Source of the DNA: Arthrobacter sp.
Lineage (GTDB): Bacteria > Actinomycetota > Actinomycetes > Actinomycetales > Micrococcaceae
DNA length: 33,485 nt
NCBI RefSeq assembly: GCF_031179385.1
Contig: NZ_JAPSHV010000002.1
Span: forward strand, 1 to 33,485
Direction of reading: 5' to 3'
Shown here: positions 27,010 through 33,485 of the stretch, one piece after another
Numbering within the stretch: the first letter of the stretch is position 1
Layout of the letters: every line of letters begins with the position of its first letter
The notes under the pieces: model-generated
The model's input: the letters and a program-made list of their open reading frames with translations, nothing else
Told to the model about the DNA's origin: nothing
Database searches by the model: none
Program-made: the position numbers and the translations under genes

Positions 27010-27447
27010 TTCCCGGATCTTGCGCTTGATACGCCCCAGCATGGCGGCCATGCCTCGCATGCGCAGCGGCGTGATGGCCCGTGTCAGCCCCAGGCGCTCC
27101 GGCACGTCGTCGGGCACGGCGAGGATCTGCGCCGCCGGCAGCCCGTCCAGGCCTTCCTGGAGAACGCCGGCGAATCCGCGCGTTGTCGGTGCTTCCGGCG
27201 GGGCGGAAAAGAACAGAGAGACGGACCTTTCGCTGTCGTCGGCGATGTCCAGTGTGAGAAAGAGCGGGCTCTGGCACTCCACAACCTGCTCAAGGAGCTC
27301 CGGGTGATCCAGAAGATGCGCCGGCAGCGGAGGAAGACCGCGGGAAAACTCAAGGAGCAGCTGGAGCCGGTCCGGTTCGGACAGAGCCTGGAAATCGTCC
27401 ACGATCTCGGCGAGCTGTTGGGGTAAAGCTGTGGTTTCCACTGTCAT
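26995..27447 (-). CDS. sufE: SufE family cysteine desulfurase accessory protein
   Basis: SufE accepts persulfide sulfur from a cysteine desulfurase (SufS) for Fe-S cluster or other sulfur-transfer pathways. The 150-residue product has the family core LPPLPAHLLDHPELLEQVVECQSPLFL with active-site Cys58, a loop TTRGFAGVL and the C-terminal RMRGMAAMLGRIKRKI. No sufS or sufBCD is nearby; the neighbour 48 bases upstream is a sulfurtransferase. The start is uncertain: ATG 27447 has no spaced Shine-Dalgarno, while GTG 27441 is spaced 5 bases from GAGGA. It ends inside the convergent hydrolase gene. Confidence 0.9.
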   Translation of the reverse strand: MTVETTALPQQLAEIVDDFQALSEPDRLQLLLEFSRGLPPLPAHLLDHPELLEQVVECQSPLFLTLDIADDSERSVSLFFSAPPEAPTTRGFAGVLQEGLDGLPAAQILAVPDDVPERLGLTRAITPLRMRGMAAMLGRIKRKIRESGAA

Positions 27448-27457
27448 CCTCACGATT

Positions 27458-27479
27458 GCCCCGGGCAAGTGCCCGGGGC
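27458..27479 (-). terminator. GC hairpin between the sulfurtransferase gene and sufE
   Basis: GCCCCGGGC (27458-27466) and GCCCGGGGC (27471-27479) form a 9-bp stem with AAGT as loop, a few bases before the sufE start on the minus strand. There is no U tract, so it is either a terminator or an RNA element in the sufE leader. Confidence 0.55.
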
Positions 27480-27495
27480 GCCTTCATTCCGTTAA

Positions 27496-28407
27496 CTATC
27501 TCCGCCCGGCGGCTACTGGCGCTACACCTGGTTCAGTGCCCTTAACGATCGGCACGCGAACGACGTTGCCCCACTCAGTCCAGGATCCGTCGTAGTTGCG
27601 GACATTCTCGAACCCGAGGAGGTGCTGGAGCACAAACCAGGTATGGCTCGAACGCTCTCCAATGCGGCAGTAGGCAACAACGTCGTCGCCTTCCTTCAAA
27701 CCTGCTTCGCCGCGGTAGATCGCATCCAGCTCATCCCGCGTGCGGAAGGTTCCGTCCTCTGCTGCTGCCCGGGCCCAGGGGACGGACACCGCTGAAGGTA
27801 TGTGTCCGCCGCGAAGTGCGCCCTCCTCGGGGTATGCGGGCATGTGCGTTCGCGCCCCGGTGTACTCGTCGGCGGAGCGGACGTCGATCAGCGGGTTCCC
27901 GAAGTGATCAAGGACATCGGTCAGATAGGCACGGATGGGAGCATCATTGCGCTCGACCACCGGGTAGTCGGTGGGCTGTGGCTGCGGCACCTCAGTCGTG
28001 ACGGGACGGCCCTCGGCGATCCACTTGTCCCGCCCGCCGTCGAGCAGCCGCACGTCCTCGTGTCCGAACAGGGTGAAGACCCACAGTGCGTAAGCGGCCC
28101 ACCAGTTGGACTTGTCACCGTAAATAACAACAGTGCTGTCACGGGAGATGCCCTTGGCCGACATGAGACGTGCGAAACCTTCACCGTCAACGTAGTCGCG
28201 GGTGACCTCGTCATTCAGGTCGGTGTGCCAGTCGATCTTGACGGCACCTGCGATATGCCCGGTCTCGTAGAGCAGGACATCTTCGTCGGACTCAACGACC
28301 ACGAGTCCGGGAGTGCCGAGGTTGTCCGCGAGCCACTGGGTTGAAACAAGCCGCTCGGGGTGCGCGTACTCTGCAAACTTGTCATGGGGGTCTGTTGCAA
28401 CACTCAT
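27496..28407 (-). CDS. sseA: Thiosulfate/3-mercaptopyruvate sulfurtransferase (rhodanese family)
   Basis: Transfers sulfane sulfur to thiol or cyanide acceptors. The 303-residue product has two tandem rhodanese domains; the C-terminal domain carries active-site Cys247 in the loop CRIGERSS, which fits thiosulfate-preferring enzymes. The inactive N-terminal domain has an Asp ([10 protein letters not shown]) at the equivalent place. [14 protein letters not shown] and VRSADEYTG are further family blocks. The start ATG at 28407 ([20 protein letters not shown]) has AGGAAGG about 10 bases upstream; longer in-frame starts at 28428 and 28461 are less family-like. With sufE it forms a probable two-gene sulfur-transfer unit. 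The symbol is by family, not certain. Confidence 0.92.
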   Translation of the reverse strand: MSVATDPHDKFAEYAHPERLVSTQWLADNLGTPGLVVVESDEDVLLYETGHIAGAVKIDWHTDLNDEVTRDYVDGEGFARLMSAKGISRDSTVVIYGDKSNWWAAYALWVFTLFGHEDVRLLDGGRDKWIAEGRPVTTEVPQPQPTDYPVVERNDAPIRAYLTDVLDHFGNPLIDVRSADEYTGARTHMPAYPEEGALRGGHIPSAVSVPWARAAAEDGTFRTRDELDAIYRGEAGLKEGDDVVAYCRIGERSSHTWFVLQHLLGFENVRNYDGSWTEWGNVVRVPIVKGTEPGVAPVAAGRR

Positions 28408-28620
28408 CCGTGGGAAGCCTTCCTGCATTGACGATTGCTCTTTCCCACCTAGCGTAACCACGGGCTCAGCTGATTCCTTCCGCCGTAGTCACAGGACGCC
28501 ATAATGACGGCACCGTGAACACCGGAGATACCCGTGGCTGCCCGGCTACTGACGTATCCTTTCCTAGCACGGCTTCTGACGGCCTGCTTCCTCGATCGCC
28601 GACGAAAGACGCATTCATCT

Positions 28621-29655
28621 GTGGCCACCATTGAGCATCTGACCCAACGATCGCCGCAGGTTTCGGTGGACGAACTTTTGGACGGTTTTTTCCCCTCACA
28701 GCGTTTCGGGACCGTGTCCTTCGACTCGTACCGGCCTGACCCCCAGCAGCCGTCCCAGTCCGCGGCCGTGAAGGAGCTTCGGCACTTCGCCTCGACAGTC
28801 AATGCACCCAAGCCGAGTGGGCTGCGCAAGTTCTTCGGTGGACAACGTGAGCAGAGCCGAGCCGGTATTTATATGGACGGCGGATTCGGTGTCGGCAAGA
28901 CGCACCTGCTCGCTTCGCTGTGGCACGCCGCCTCCGGCAAGAAGGCCTTCGGCACCTTCGTCGAATACACCAACCTTGTGGGCGCTTTGTCCTTCAGACG
29001 CACGGTCGATGCATTGAGTACCTACCAACTCGTCTGCATCGACGAGTTCGAATTGGATGATCCGGGCGATACGGTGTTGATGTCACGGCTCATGCGTGAA
29101 CTTGCTGACGCGGGCGTCAAGCTCGCCGCGACATCCAATACGCTTCCGGGATCTCTCGGCGAGGGCAGATTCGCTGCGGTCGATTTTCAGCGGGAAATTC
29201 AGGTTTTGGCGGACCAGTTCGAGGTCATTCGTATCGACGGCGAGGACTACCGCCACCGCGGCCTTCCTGAAGCTCCGGCCCCGCTGTCGGAGCAACAGGT
29301 TCGCCGCCAGGCACGCCACTTCCCGGACGACGTCACCGTGGCCGAAGACCACTTCACCGACCTGATCAAGCACCTCGCCGGCGTCCACCCCAGCCGCTAC
29401 CGCCAGCTTATTGACGGCATCGACGCCGTTGCCTGGCACGAGGTACAGACCATCACCGAGCAGGCCGTGGCGCTGCGGTTCGTCGTGCTTGCGGATCGCC
29501 TCTATGACCGTGATGTTCCTATCCTCGCCAGCGGGGCACCCCTGAGTGATCTCTTCACGCAGGAGATGATGACGGGTGGACACATGAAGAAGTACTACCG
29601 TGCCGTTTCCCGCCTGACCGCCCTGGCACGTCAGGGCGCCGAAACCCAGGGCTGA
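28621..29655 (+). CDS. zapE: Cell division protein ZapE / AFG1-like ATPase
   Basis: P-loop ATPase of the AFG1/ZapE family. In E. coli ZapE affects the FtsZ ring; the mitochondrial AFG1 acts in protein quality control. The 344-residue product has Walker A GGFGVGKT at 87-94 (Lys93), Walker B LVCIDEFELDDPGD, the sensor region AATSNTLPGSLGEGRF, and a C-terminal SRYRQLIDGIDAV block. GTG 28621, giving MATIEHLTQRSPQVS, matches the family N-terminus better than the GTG at 28534 that would add 29 residues. It is divergent from the sulfurtransferase and ends at a strong terminator. Confidence 0.9.
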   Translation: MATIEHLTQRSPQVSVDELLDGFFPSQRFGTVSFDSYRPDPQQPSQSAAVKELRHFASTVNAPKPSGLRKFFGGQREQSRAGIYMDGGFGVGKTHLLASLWHAASGKKAFGTFVEYTNLVGALSFRRTVDALSTYQLVCIDEFELDDPGDTVLMSRLMRELADAGVKLAATSNTLPGSLGEGRFAAVDFQREIQVLADQFEVIRIDGEDYRHRGLPEAPAPLSEQQVRRQARHFPDDVTVAEDHFTDLIKHLAGVHPSRYRQLIDGIDAVAWHEVQTITEQAVALRFVVLADRLYDRDVPILASGAPLSDLFTQEMMTGGHMKKYYRAVSRLTALARQGAETQG

Positions 29656-29726
29656 CTCGGCCTTTCCGTGCTGCAGATGCGCCAGGAGGGCCTGCGGGCA
29701 AGTCAGAGAACCTGAGGGTATGACAA

Positions 29727-29762
29727 AGGCGCCGACGCTGCCTCGCGGCAGGGTCGGCGCCT
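29727..29762 (+). terminator. Intrinsic terminator after zapE
   Basis: AGGCGCCGAC (29727-29736) pairs with GTCGGCGCCT (29753-29762), extended by an inner CTGCC/GGCAG stem with loop TCGC. The flank CCTTGTCG follows. This is a 15-16 bp interrupted stem 71 bases after the zapE stop. Confidence 0.85.
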
Positions 29763-30112
29763 CCTTGTCGTGCTAAAGGCTGTTGTCGGGCCGAAGTGTC
29801 GGGGAGTCGGATGCCGTCCTGACTCTCAACGATGTCGACCGTCGAGGAGGCCCTGGGCTAAACGGGAGAGATCTTTCCCGAGTTCCGGCCCATTTCGGCT
29901 GCCTTGTCCTTCAACTCTCCAGCCCTGCCTTTGAGCCCGTCTGATACAGACACAGGCACCTCCCTTCTTTCATGTGGAACCCGTTGTTCCACCGCATCCA
30001 CCATCATAAGGAGGCTTTTTACGAAGGGAAAGAGTTCGGGCTTTCGCCCTCAGCATGATTCATCTTGCCGCCCGCATGGCAGTGTGACACCCTGAGCGGG
30101 CCGAACTGGCAC
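29763..30112. other. Intergenic region outside the small ORF
   Basis: Apart from the possible 31-residue gene at 29858-29953, I see no convincing coding region here on either strand. The notable structures are the inverted repeat GTGGAAC/GTTCCAC (29974-29992) and a small GGGC/GCCC hairpin near 30038-30049. AAGGAGG at 30007-30013 (plus strand) is not followed by a start codon. Confidence 0.5.
29858..29953 (-). CDS. Possible 31-residue small protein (CsbD/antitoxin-like start)
   Basis: In the 516-base gap between zapE and the exporter, the minus strand has GTG at 29953 after AAGGGAGGTG (29957-29966), a strong Shine-Dalgarno with a short spacer. It encodes MSVSDGLKGRAGELKDKAAE and then MGRNSGKISPV, a basic, helical peptide. 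The GLKGxAGELKDKA pattern resembles the N-terminus of CsbD-like and Rv0909-type small proteins, but it is truncated relative to both. It may be a genuine microprotein or a shortened remnant. A 7-bp inverted repeat (29974-29992) and TATGAT (30004-30009, minus strand) upstream could be promoter elements. Confidence 0.4.
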   Translation of the reverse strand: MSVSDGLKGRAGELKDKAAEMGRNSGKISPV

Positions 30113-30154
30113 CCGGACGAGGTGCGCCGTACCCGGTGAGCGAAAAGACGGCGT
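30113..30154 (+). promoter_or_regulatory. Guanidine-III riboswitch (ykkC-III)
   Basis: The segment closely matches the guanidine-III class: CCGGACGAGGTGCGCCGTA at its 5' end, then CCGG and a downstream AAGACGGCG. Helix P1 pairs CCGG (30113-30116) with CCGG (30133-30136), and the pseudoknot helix pairs CGCCGT (30125-30130) with ACGGCG (30148-30153). The motif ends three bases before the exporter's Shine-Dalgarno AAGGAG (30157-30162), so ligand folding would be expected to alter access to it and turn expression on. The downstream gene is a SugE-type guanidinium exporter, exactly the gene class this riboswitch controls. Confidence 0.93.
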
Positions 30155-30171
30155 TGAAGGAGCGGTTGACC

Positions 30172-30486
30172 ATGGCGTGGGTTGTACTGGTGGTTTCGGG
30201 AGTGCTTGAGGCAGTGTGGGCTACAGCTCTCGGGAAGTCTGAGGGGTTCAGCAGGCTCGGTCCCACGGTCGTCTTTGTGATCGGACTGGTTCTGAGCATG
30301 GCGGGTCTGGCTTGGGCGATGCGTACTCTGCCGACGGGAACGTCGTATGCCGTGTGGGTGGGTATCGGCGCAGCCTTGACTGTCACCTACGCAATGCTTT
30401 TCGACGGCGAAGCTGCGTCGCTGCTGAAGGTTCTGTTGGTGCTCGGAATCGTCGGATGCGTGATCGGACTGAAGGTTCTCCACTAG
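30172..30486 (+). CDS. sugE: SMR-family guanidinium exporter (SugE/Gdx)
   Basis: A 104-residue small multidrug resistance protein with four transmembrane helices and the conserved Glu13 (SGVLEAVWATALG) that binds the cation and protons. WAMRTLPTGTSYAVWVGIGA and the C-terminal VGCVIGLKVLH match the SugE/Gdx subfamily, which exports guanidinium by proton antiport, and not the broad EmrE group. As a single gene it would function as a dual-topology homodimer. The ATG at 30172 has AAGGAG eight bases upstream; an earlier GTG at 30136 would lie inside the riboswitch and is rejected. Control by the upstream guanidine-III riboswitch supports the substrate. Confidence 0.94.
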   Translation: MAWVVLVVSGVLEAVWATALGKSEGFSRLGPTVVFVIGLVLSMAGLAWAMRTLPTGTSYAVWVGIGAALTVTYAMLFDGEAASLLKVLLVLGIVGCVIGLKVLH

Positions 30487-30496
30487 CGCCTTCGGG

Positions 30497-30540
30497 AAAA
30501 CAAGGCGGCTCCATCCATGAGGATGGAGCCGCCTTGTTTT
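30497..30540. terminator. Bidirectional intrinsic terminator between the exporter and the tRNA cluster
   Basis: A perfect 20-bp inverted repeat (30497-30516 with 30521-30540) and loop ATGA start with AAAA and end in TTTT, giving a U tract on both strands. It serves the exporter (plus) and the tRNA genes (minus). Confidence 0.95.
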
Positions 30541-30550
30541 AGATGGTCAG

Positions 30551-30624
30551 AGCGGACGACGGGATTCGAACCCGCGACATCCACCTTGGCAAGGTGGTGC
30601 TCTAGCCAGCTGAGCTACGTCCGC
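30551..30624 (-). tRNA. tRNA-Gly(GCC), copy 1
   Basis: A 74-base cloverleaf on the minus strand: acceptor GCGGACG/CGTCCGC with discriminator U, anticodon loop TTGCCAA (anticodon GCC) and T-arm GGTTCGAATCC. The 3' CCA is not encoded. It is identical to the copy at 30876-30949. Confidence 0.97.
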
Positions 30625-30627
30625 GAA

Positions 30628-30652
30628 AAGGCGCCTCTCAAGGAGGCGCCTT
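30628..30652 (-). terminator. Intrinsic terminator between tRNA-Val and tRNA-Gly
   Basis: On the minus strand AAGGCGCCTC and GAGGCGCCTT form a 10-bp stem with a 5-base loop followed by TTTTCG. It lies 3 bases after tRNA-Val and 3 bases before tRNA-Gly copy 1. Confidence 0.8.
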
Positions 30653-30655
30653 GCG

Positions 30656-30727
30656 TGGGCGATACTGGGATCGAACCAGTGACCTCTTCCGTGTCAGGGA
30701 AGCGCGCTACCGCTGCGCCAATCGCCC
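30656..30727 (-). tRNA. tRNA-Val(GAC)
   Basis: A 72-base cloverleaf on the minus strand: acceptor GGGCGAT/ATCGCCC with discriminator A, anticodon stem CTTCC/GGAAG around CTGACAC (anticodon GAC), and T-arm GGTTCGATCCC. CCA is not encoded. It is a substrate of the ValRS encoded in this window. Confidence 0.96.
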
Positions 30728-30750
30728 AGGTCTTGCAGTTCACCGTATGG

Positions 30751-30821
30751 AGGTGGGGACGGGATTCGAACCCGCGTATACGGCTTTGCAGGCCGCTGCC
30801 TCGCCTCTCGGCCACCCCACC
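30751..30821 (-). tRNA. tRNA-Cys(GCA)
   Basis: A 71-base cloverleaf on the minus strand: acceptor GGTGGGG/CCCCACC, discriminator U as expected for cysteine, anticodon loop CTGCAAA (anticodon GCA) and T-arm GGTTCGAATCC. CCA is not encoded. Confidence 0.96.
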
Positions 30822-30875
30822 GTGCCCCACTAAAGCGGGATCCCTGGCCGAAGCCAGCGAATACAGTGACTTGCG

Positions 30876-30949
30876 AGCGGACGACGGGATTCGAACCCGC
30901 GACATCCACCTTGGCAAGGTGGTGCTCTAGCCAGCTGAGCTACGTCCGC
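30876..30949 (-). tRNA. tRNA-Gly(GCC), copy 2
   Basis: A 74-base cloverleaf on the minus strand, identical to 30551-30624: anticodon GCC, discriminator U, no encoded CCA. It is the first gene of the cluster Gly-Cys-Val-Gly in the direction of transcription. Confidence 0.97.
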
Positions 30950-31131
30950 AGAGAAAATGGCCGAGGATTTAGGGTTTCCCTATTCCCTTCGGCGTCTTTC
31001 CAACGAGTAAAAACAATATCGGAGGAACAGGGGTTCGTCCAATTGAGGGTCGTGCGGAGCGCCTCCGGCAGATATCGCACCGATGCTATATAAGGCGCCG
31101 TCGGGCACCTAAGGTCTGTCGGGCGGAAGAA

Positions 31132-31151
31132 GTGTCAGACGGGGGTGACAC
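31132..31151. promoter_or_regulatory. Inverted repeat GTGTCA-N8-TGACAC before the PD-(D/E)XK gene
   Basis: Exact 6-bp arms (31132-31137 and 31146-31151) flank an 8-base spacer, ending 9 bases before the ATG at 31161. It could be an operator that also covers the ribosome-binding region (GGGGG). The rest of 30950-31131 shows no gene. Confidence 0.35.
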
Positions 31152-31160
31152 ACTGGATAT

Positions 31161-32138
31161 ATGACCGAGCCGCTCCTCGCGCACGCCACAGAACGCGGGC
31201 GCATGTATTCCAGATCCGTTTCGGAGCCACCCCTGGTCCCCTCGATCACCACCGTCATCTCGCAGTCCCAAAGCGCCTCGCTGGGGGGATGGTTCGGGTA
31301 TATGGCAGCGAGTGCTCTTGCCCAGGACCCCCGCCTGCCGTCGTCGCTCGGCAATCCAAGCGAGATGCGTGCCGTGATCCAGGACGCTTCGAAGGCTGCT
31401 GAGCGTTACCGCGACGACGCAGCACAGCGAGGTACACGGGTTCACTTCTATTGCGAACAGGTTGCCCTACGCGATCTGGGCCGAGAACATCGCGCTGACG
31501 AGGCCCGCGCAGAGCTGGCGCAGCACGGCGAGGAAGGATTCGCGGCCCGTTTCGACGAGTGGTGGGATCTGTACCAGGTAAGGCCCATAGCGCCTGAGAT
31601 CACCGTCTGGAACTCGGAACTTGGTTACGCGGGAACGCTCGATCTCGTGGCAACGATCGCGGGGCGCCTGTGCATCATCGACTTCAAAACCCGCGCTACA
31701 GACCGCGACGGCATGGTGAAGCCGCTCGATGAAAAGGTGGTCATGCAACTCGTCGCCGGCATGAAAGCACAGGAATCTCTCGTGGATCCCCGAAGCGGCT
31801 CCTGGGAAGCATGGAAGTACGGGAATGACCCAATCCTGCTCGGGGTCGCTATCGGGCAGACCGAGGTGCGGGCGCACCGGGCCAATCCGCAAGTACTCAA
31901 AGAGCACTGGTTCAAGTTCTGCGCCCTCCGGCGCGCCTGGGAAGCTGGGGGGAATGCAGCTGACGCAGGTCAACCGCTGCTGGCTGTGCCGCCGCCCCCG
32001 CGCCTCGAAGCCGGCACGTCCACCGGCTCAGGGGCCGCACGACCCGCGGGAACCGTTACAACCTCACAGGCGCCTGGAGTTGCCCAACAGGGTTACGTGC
32101 CTCCGGCGGATGCACCGGTCACAGCGATAAGCAGCTGA
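31161..32138 (+). CDS. PD-(D/E)XK nuclease family protein (RecB/Cas4-like)
   Basis: The 325-residue protein carries the RecB-type nuclease motifs in order: RGTRVHFYCE (residues 90-99; His95, Glu99), an acidic strand APEITVW, GTLDLV (Asp161) and CIIDFKTR (Asp174, Lys176), then a QL..YA-like region with MQLVAGMKA. This is the catalytic layout of RecB/AddB/Cas4 nucleases. No helicase domain, Fe-S cysteine cluster or Cas genes are present. The C-terminal 60 residues are a low-complexity Pro/Gly/Ala/Thr-rich tail. The ATG at 31161 follows a 6-bp inverted repeat. Its partner and substrate are unknown; it precedes def-fmt, from which it is separated by 118 bases. Confidence 0.82.
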   Translation: MTEPLLAHATERGRMYSRSVSEPPLVPSITTVISQSQSASLGGWFGYMAASALAQDPRLPSSLGNPSEMRAVIQDASKAAERYRDDAAQRGTRVHFYCEQVALRDLGREHRADEARAELAQHGEEGFAARFDEWWDLYQVRPIAPEITVWNSELGYAGTLDLVATIAGRLCIIDFKTRATDRDGMVKPLDEKVVMQLVAGMKAQESLVDPRSGSWEAWKYGNDPILLGVAIGQTEVRAHRANPQVLKEHWFKFCALRRAWEAGGNAADAGQPLLAVPPPPRLEAGTSTGSGAARPAGTVTTSQAPGVAQQGYVPPADAPVTAISS

Positions 32139-32256
32139 CGCGAGCAGCCTGACCTAGACTTGACCAAGCATTTTGGGAGTTTCGTCGGATGTTGAATTGC
32201 GCCGACCGGACCTCCCGTACACATTCAACGACCGACAGGTGAGGACACACGACCGG

Positions 32257-32844
32257 ATGGCGGTTCTGAGTATCAGGATGATCGGGGACCCCGTGCTACG
32301 GACACCCGCAGTAGAGGTAACCGAGTATGGTCACGAGTTGGCCCGGTTGGTTCAGAACATGCTCGAGACCATGCACAGCGTTCGGGGTGCGGGCCTGGCG
32401 GCGCCGCAGGTAGGGGTCGGTCTGCGCGTCTTCACCTACGCGGTTGACGGGGCGGAAGGTCACGTTGTCAATCCTGAGCTTCTCAGCGCCGAAGGCGTGC
32501 AGAATGACGATCAGGAAGGCTGCCTCTCCGTTCCCGGGATCGGATTCGCGTTACCCCGCGCTGAGCTTGTCCAGCTTCGGGGGTTCGATGTCACGGGCCA
32601 GCCGATGCAGCTAGAGGCGGAGGGAATGCTGGCCCGCTGCTTTCAGCACGAGAGCGACCACCTCGATGGGCGCCTCTACATCGACCGGCTTCAGGGGGAC
32701 GATCGCCGGGCCGCCATGCGTGCCATCCGGCACTCCCAGTACAACGCGGTCACCACGGACACCCTCACCAAGCGATCCTCAAGTGTGGGTTCGGTGTTCG
32801 GCATCGGTGGGCCTTCGAGCGGCCGGCGGAGGACCGGCGCATGA
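32257..32844 (+). CDS. def: Peptide deformylase
   Basis: Removes the formyl group from nascent N-terminal methionine. The 195-residue product has all three motifs: GAGLAAPQVG (44-53), EGCLSVPG with metal ligand Cys89, and QHESDHLDG with His131, Glu132 and His135. The C-terminal extension (after residue 155) is Ser/Gly/Arg-rich. An upstream in-frame start at 32173 would add 28 residues but gives a non-family N-terminus; the ATG at 32257 gives MAVLSIRMIGDPVLR. It overlaps fmt by four bases (ATGA), the usual def-fmt pairing. Confidence 0.96.
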   Translation: MAVLSIRMIGDPVLRTPAVEVTEYGHELARLVQNMLETMHSVRGAGLAAPQVGVGLRVFTYAVDGAEGHVVNPELLSAEGVQNDDQEGCLSVPGIGFALPRAELVQLRGFDVTGQPMQLEAEGMLARCFQHESDHLDGRLYIDRLQGDDRRAAMRAIRHSQYNAVTTDTLTKRSSSVGSVFGIGGPSSGRRRTGA

Positions 32845-33485
32845 GAGTACTATTCGCCGGCACGCCGAAGGTTGCAGTGCCCTCCCTTGCCGAACTCCGC
32901 CGCGCGGGACACGAGGTGGCTGCTGTCCTTACCCGCGAAGACGCTCCGGTTGGTCGGAAGAAGGTCCTGACGCCGAGCCCGGTCGCCGAGGCAGCAAGCA
33001 AACTCGGCCTGGAGGTCATCAAGGCGAACCGCATCGACGGGCCCGTTATCTCGCGGCTCGCGGCGCTGGACCTGGAGGCCGCGGCCATTGTTGCCTACGG
33101 GGGACTCGTTCCCGCTGCCGCGTTGCGGGTTCCAAGACACGGTTGGATCAATCTGCACTTCTCACTGCTTCCCGCCTGGCGGGGTGCGGCCCCCGTCCAG
33201 CACGCGCTGATCAACGGTGATGACATCACCGGCGCCTCAACGTTCCTTCTCGAGGAGGGCCTGGATACCGGACCCGTCTTCGGCACATTGACGGAGACCG
33301 TCCGCCCTGAGGACACCAGCGGAACCTTGCTCGACCGGCTGTCGGAAAGCGGCGCTGTGCTCCTGGCACAGACCCTGTCGGCCCTTGAGCAGGGACGCGC
33401 CCATGCTGTCCCACAGCAGGGCGAGGTGTCGCTGGCTCCTAAGCTCGCAAGCCCTGATGGGCGGATTCGGTGGACCGACCCCGCG
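32841..33485 (+). CDS. fmt: Methionyl-tRNA formyltransferase (5' part, cut by window end)
   Basis: Formylates initiator Met-tRNA with 10-formyl-tetrahydrofolate, making the substrate that def later acts on. The open frame runs 215 codons without a stop to the window edge. It begins MRVLFAGTPKVAVPSLAEL and has VAYGGLVPAAAL, the catalytic Asn/His region WINLHFSLLPAWRGAAPVQHA and the Asp/Thr-containing LEEGLDTGPVF. About 100 C-terminal residues are expected beyond the window. The ATG overlaps the def stop by four bases. The folate cofactor links it loosely to folC upstream. Confidence 0.96.
   Translation, partial: MRVLFAGTPKVAVPSLAELRRAGHEVAAVLTREDAPVGRKKVLTPSPVAEAASKLGLEVIKANRIDGPVISRLAALDLEAAAIVAYGGLVPAAALRVPRHGWINLHFSLLPAWRGAAPVQHALINGDDITGASTFLLEEGLDTGPVFGTLTETVRPEDTSGTLLDRLSESGAVLLAQTLSALEQGRAHAVPQQGEVSLAPKLASPDGRIRWTDPA

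Noticed and set aside
30007-30013. AAGGAGG on the plus strand suggesting a gene start
   Set aside because: No ATG, GTG or TTG follows at a workable distance with an open frame of meaningful length.
30136-30171. An upstream GTG start for the SMR exporter
   Set aside because: It lies within the guanidine-III riboswitch; the family N-terminus starts at ATG 30172 with AAGGAG.
30517-30930. A 137-codon plus-strand frame with repeated TTGFEPATSTLARW
   Set aside because: This is the familiar false protein obtained by translating the reverse strand of tRNA genes, here Gly, Val, Cys and Gly.
30551-31160. A tRNA-associated integration site or genomic island boundary
   Set aside because: I found no integrase, no direct repeat of a tRNA 3' end beyond the duplicated tRNA-Gly gene, and core genes (def, fmt) lie just beyond.
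1-33485. CRISPR arrays, insertion sequences or prophage genes
   Set aside because: No regularly spaced repeats, transposase motifs or phage structural genes were seen anywhere in the window.

Overview
The window is GC-rich and densely coded. It reads as a chromosomal core segment of a high-GC Gram-positive actinobacterium, most likely an Arthrobacter-like member of the Micrococcaceae. The evidence is twin clpP genes next to clpX, a homologue of the mycothiol-linked mycobacterial Rv2466c, an archaeal/eukaryal-type ValRS and IleRS, an actinobacterial-style ileS T-box leader, folC-DUF4233-ndk and rnd-DUF3000 gene order, many GTG starts and ATGA-type overlaps. I see no insertion sequence, prophage, CRISPR array or integrase. 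The organism assignment is inference from gene content, not from a search.

Layout. (1) 1-4.4 kb holds protein quality control: trigger factor, ClpP1, ClpP2 and ClpX, with a ClgR-like palindrome before clpP1. (2) 4.5-5.2 kb is a DsbA-fold, Rv2466c-like oxidoreductase, separated from the convergent valS by a perfect 22-bp hairpin. (3) 5.3-12.4 kb carries valS (minus), a short-chain dehydrogenase and ileS (plus) behind a T-box leader with an AUC specifier. (4) 12.4-14.7 kb continues ileS-folC-DUF4233-ndk, followed by an aldo/keto reductase. (5) 15.8-19.1 kb is a minus-strand fatty-acid beta-oxidation pair (thiolase plus multifunctional FadB-type enzyme) behind a palindrome. (6) 19.2-21.2 kb is RNase D and DUF3000. 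(7) 21.3-24.5 kb is a tightly coupled minus-strand operon: DUF6421 protein, SDR and threonine aldolase. (8) 24.7-25.7 kb is msrB and a small conserved protein. (9) 25.8-29.7 kb carries an alpha/beta hydrolase, SufE, a rhodanese-type sulfurtransferase and a ZapE/AFG1-like ATPase. (10) 29.7-31.1 kb is RNA-rich: a possible 31-aa gene, a guanidine-III riboswitch controlling a SugE/Gdx guanidinium exporter, then four minus-strand tRNA genes (Gly, Cys, Val, Gly). (11) 31.2-33.5 kb has a RecB/Cas4-like PD-(D/E)XK nuclease-family protein, def and the 5' part of fmt.

Most genes are housekeeping. Two RNA sensors are clear: uncharged tRNA-Ile for ileS and guanidinium for the exporter. The least understood items are the DUF6421 operon, whose first protein carries an HDxxH...EE arrangement resembling a zinc-peptidase site; the PD-(D/E)XK protein; the 31-aa ORF; and several well-formed inverted repeats in promoters and leaders. 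I found no clearly new multi-gene system; the DUF6421-SDR-aldolase cassette is the best candidate for undescribed biochemistry.
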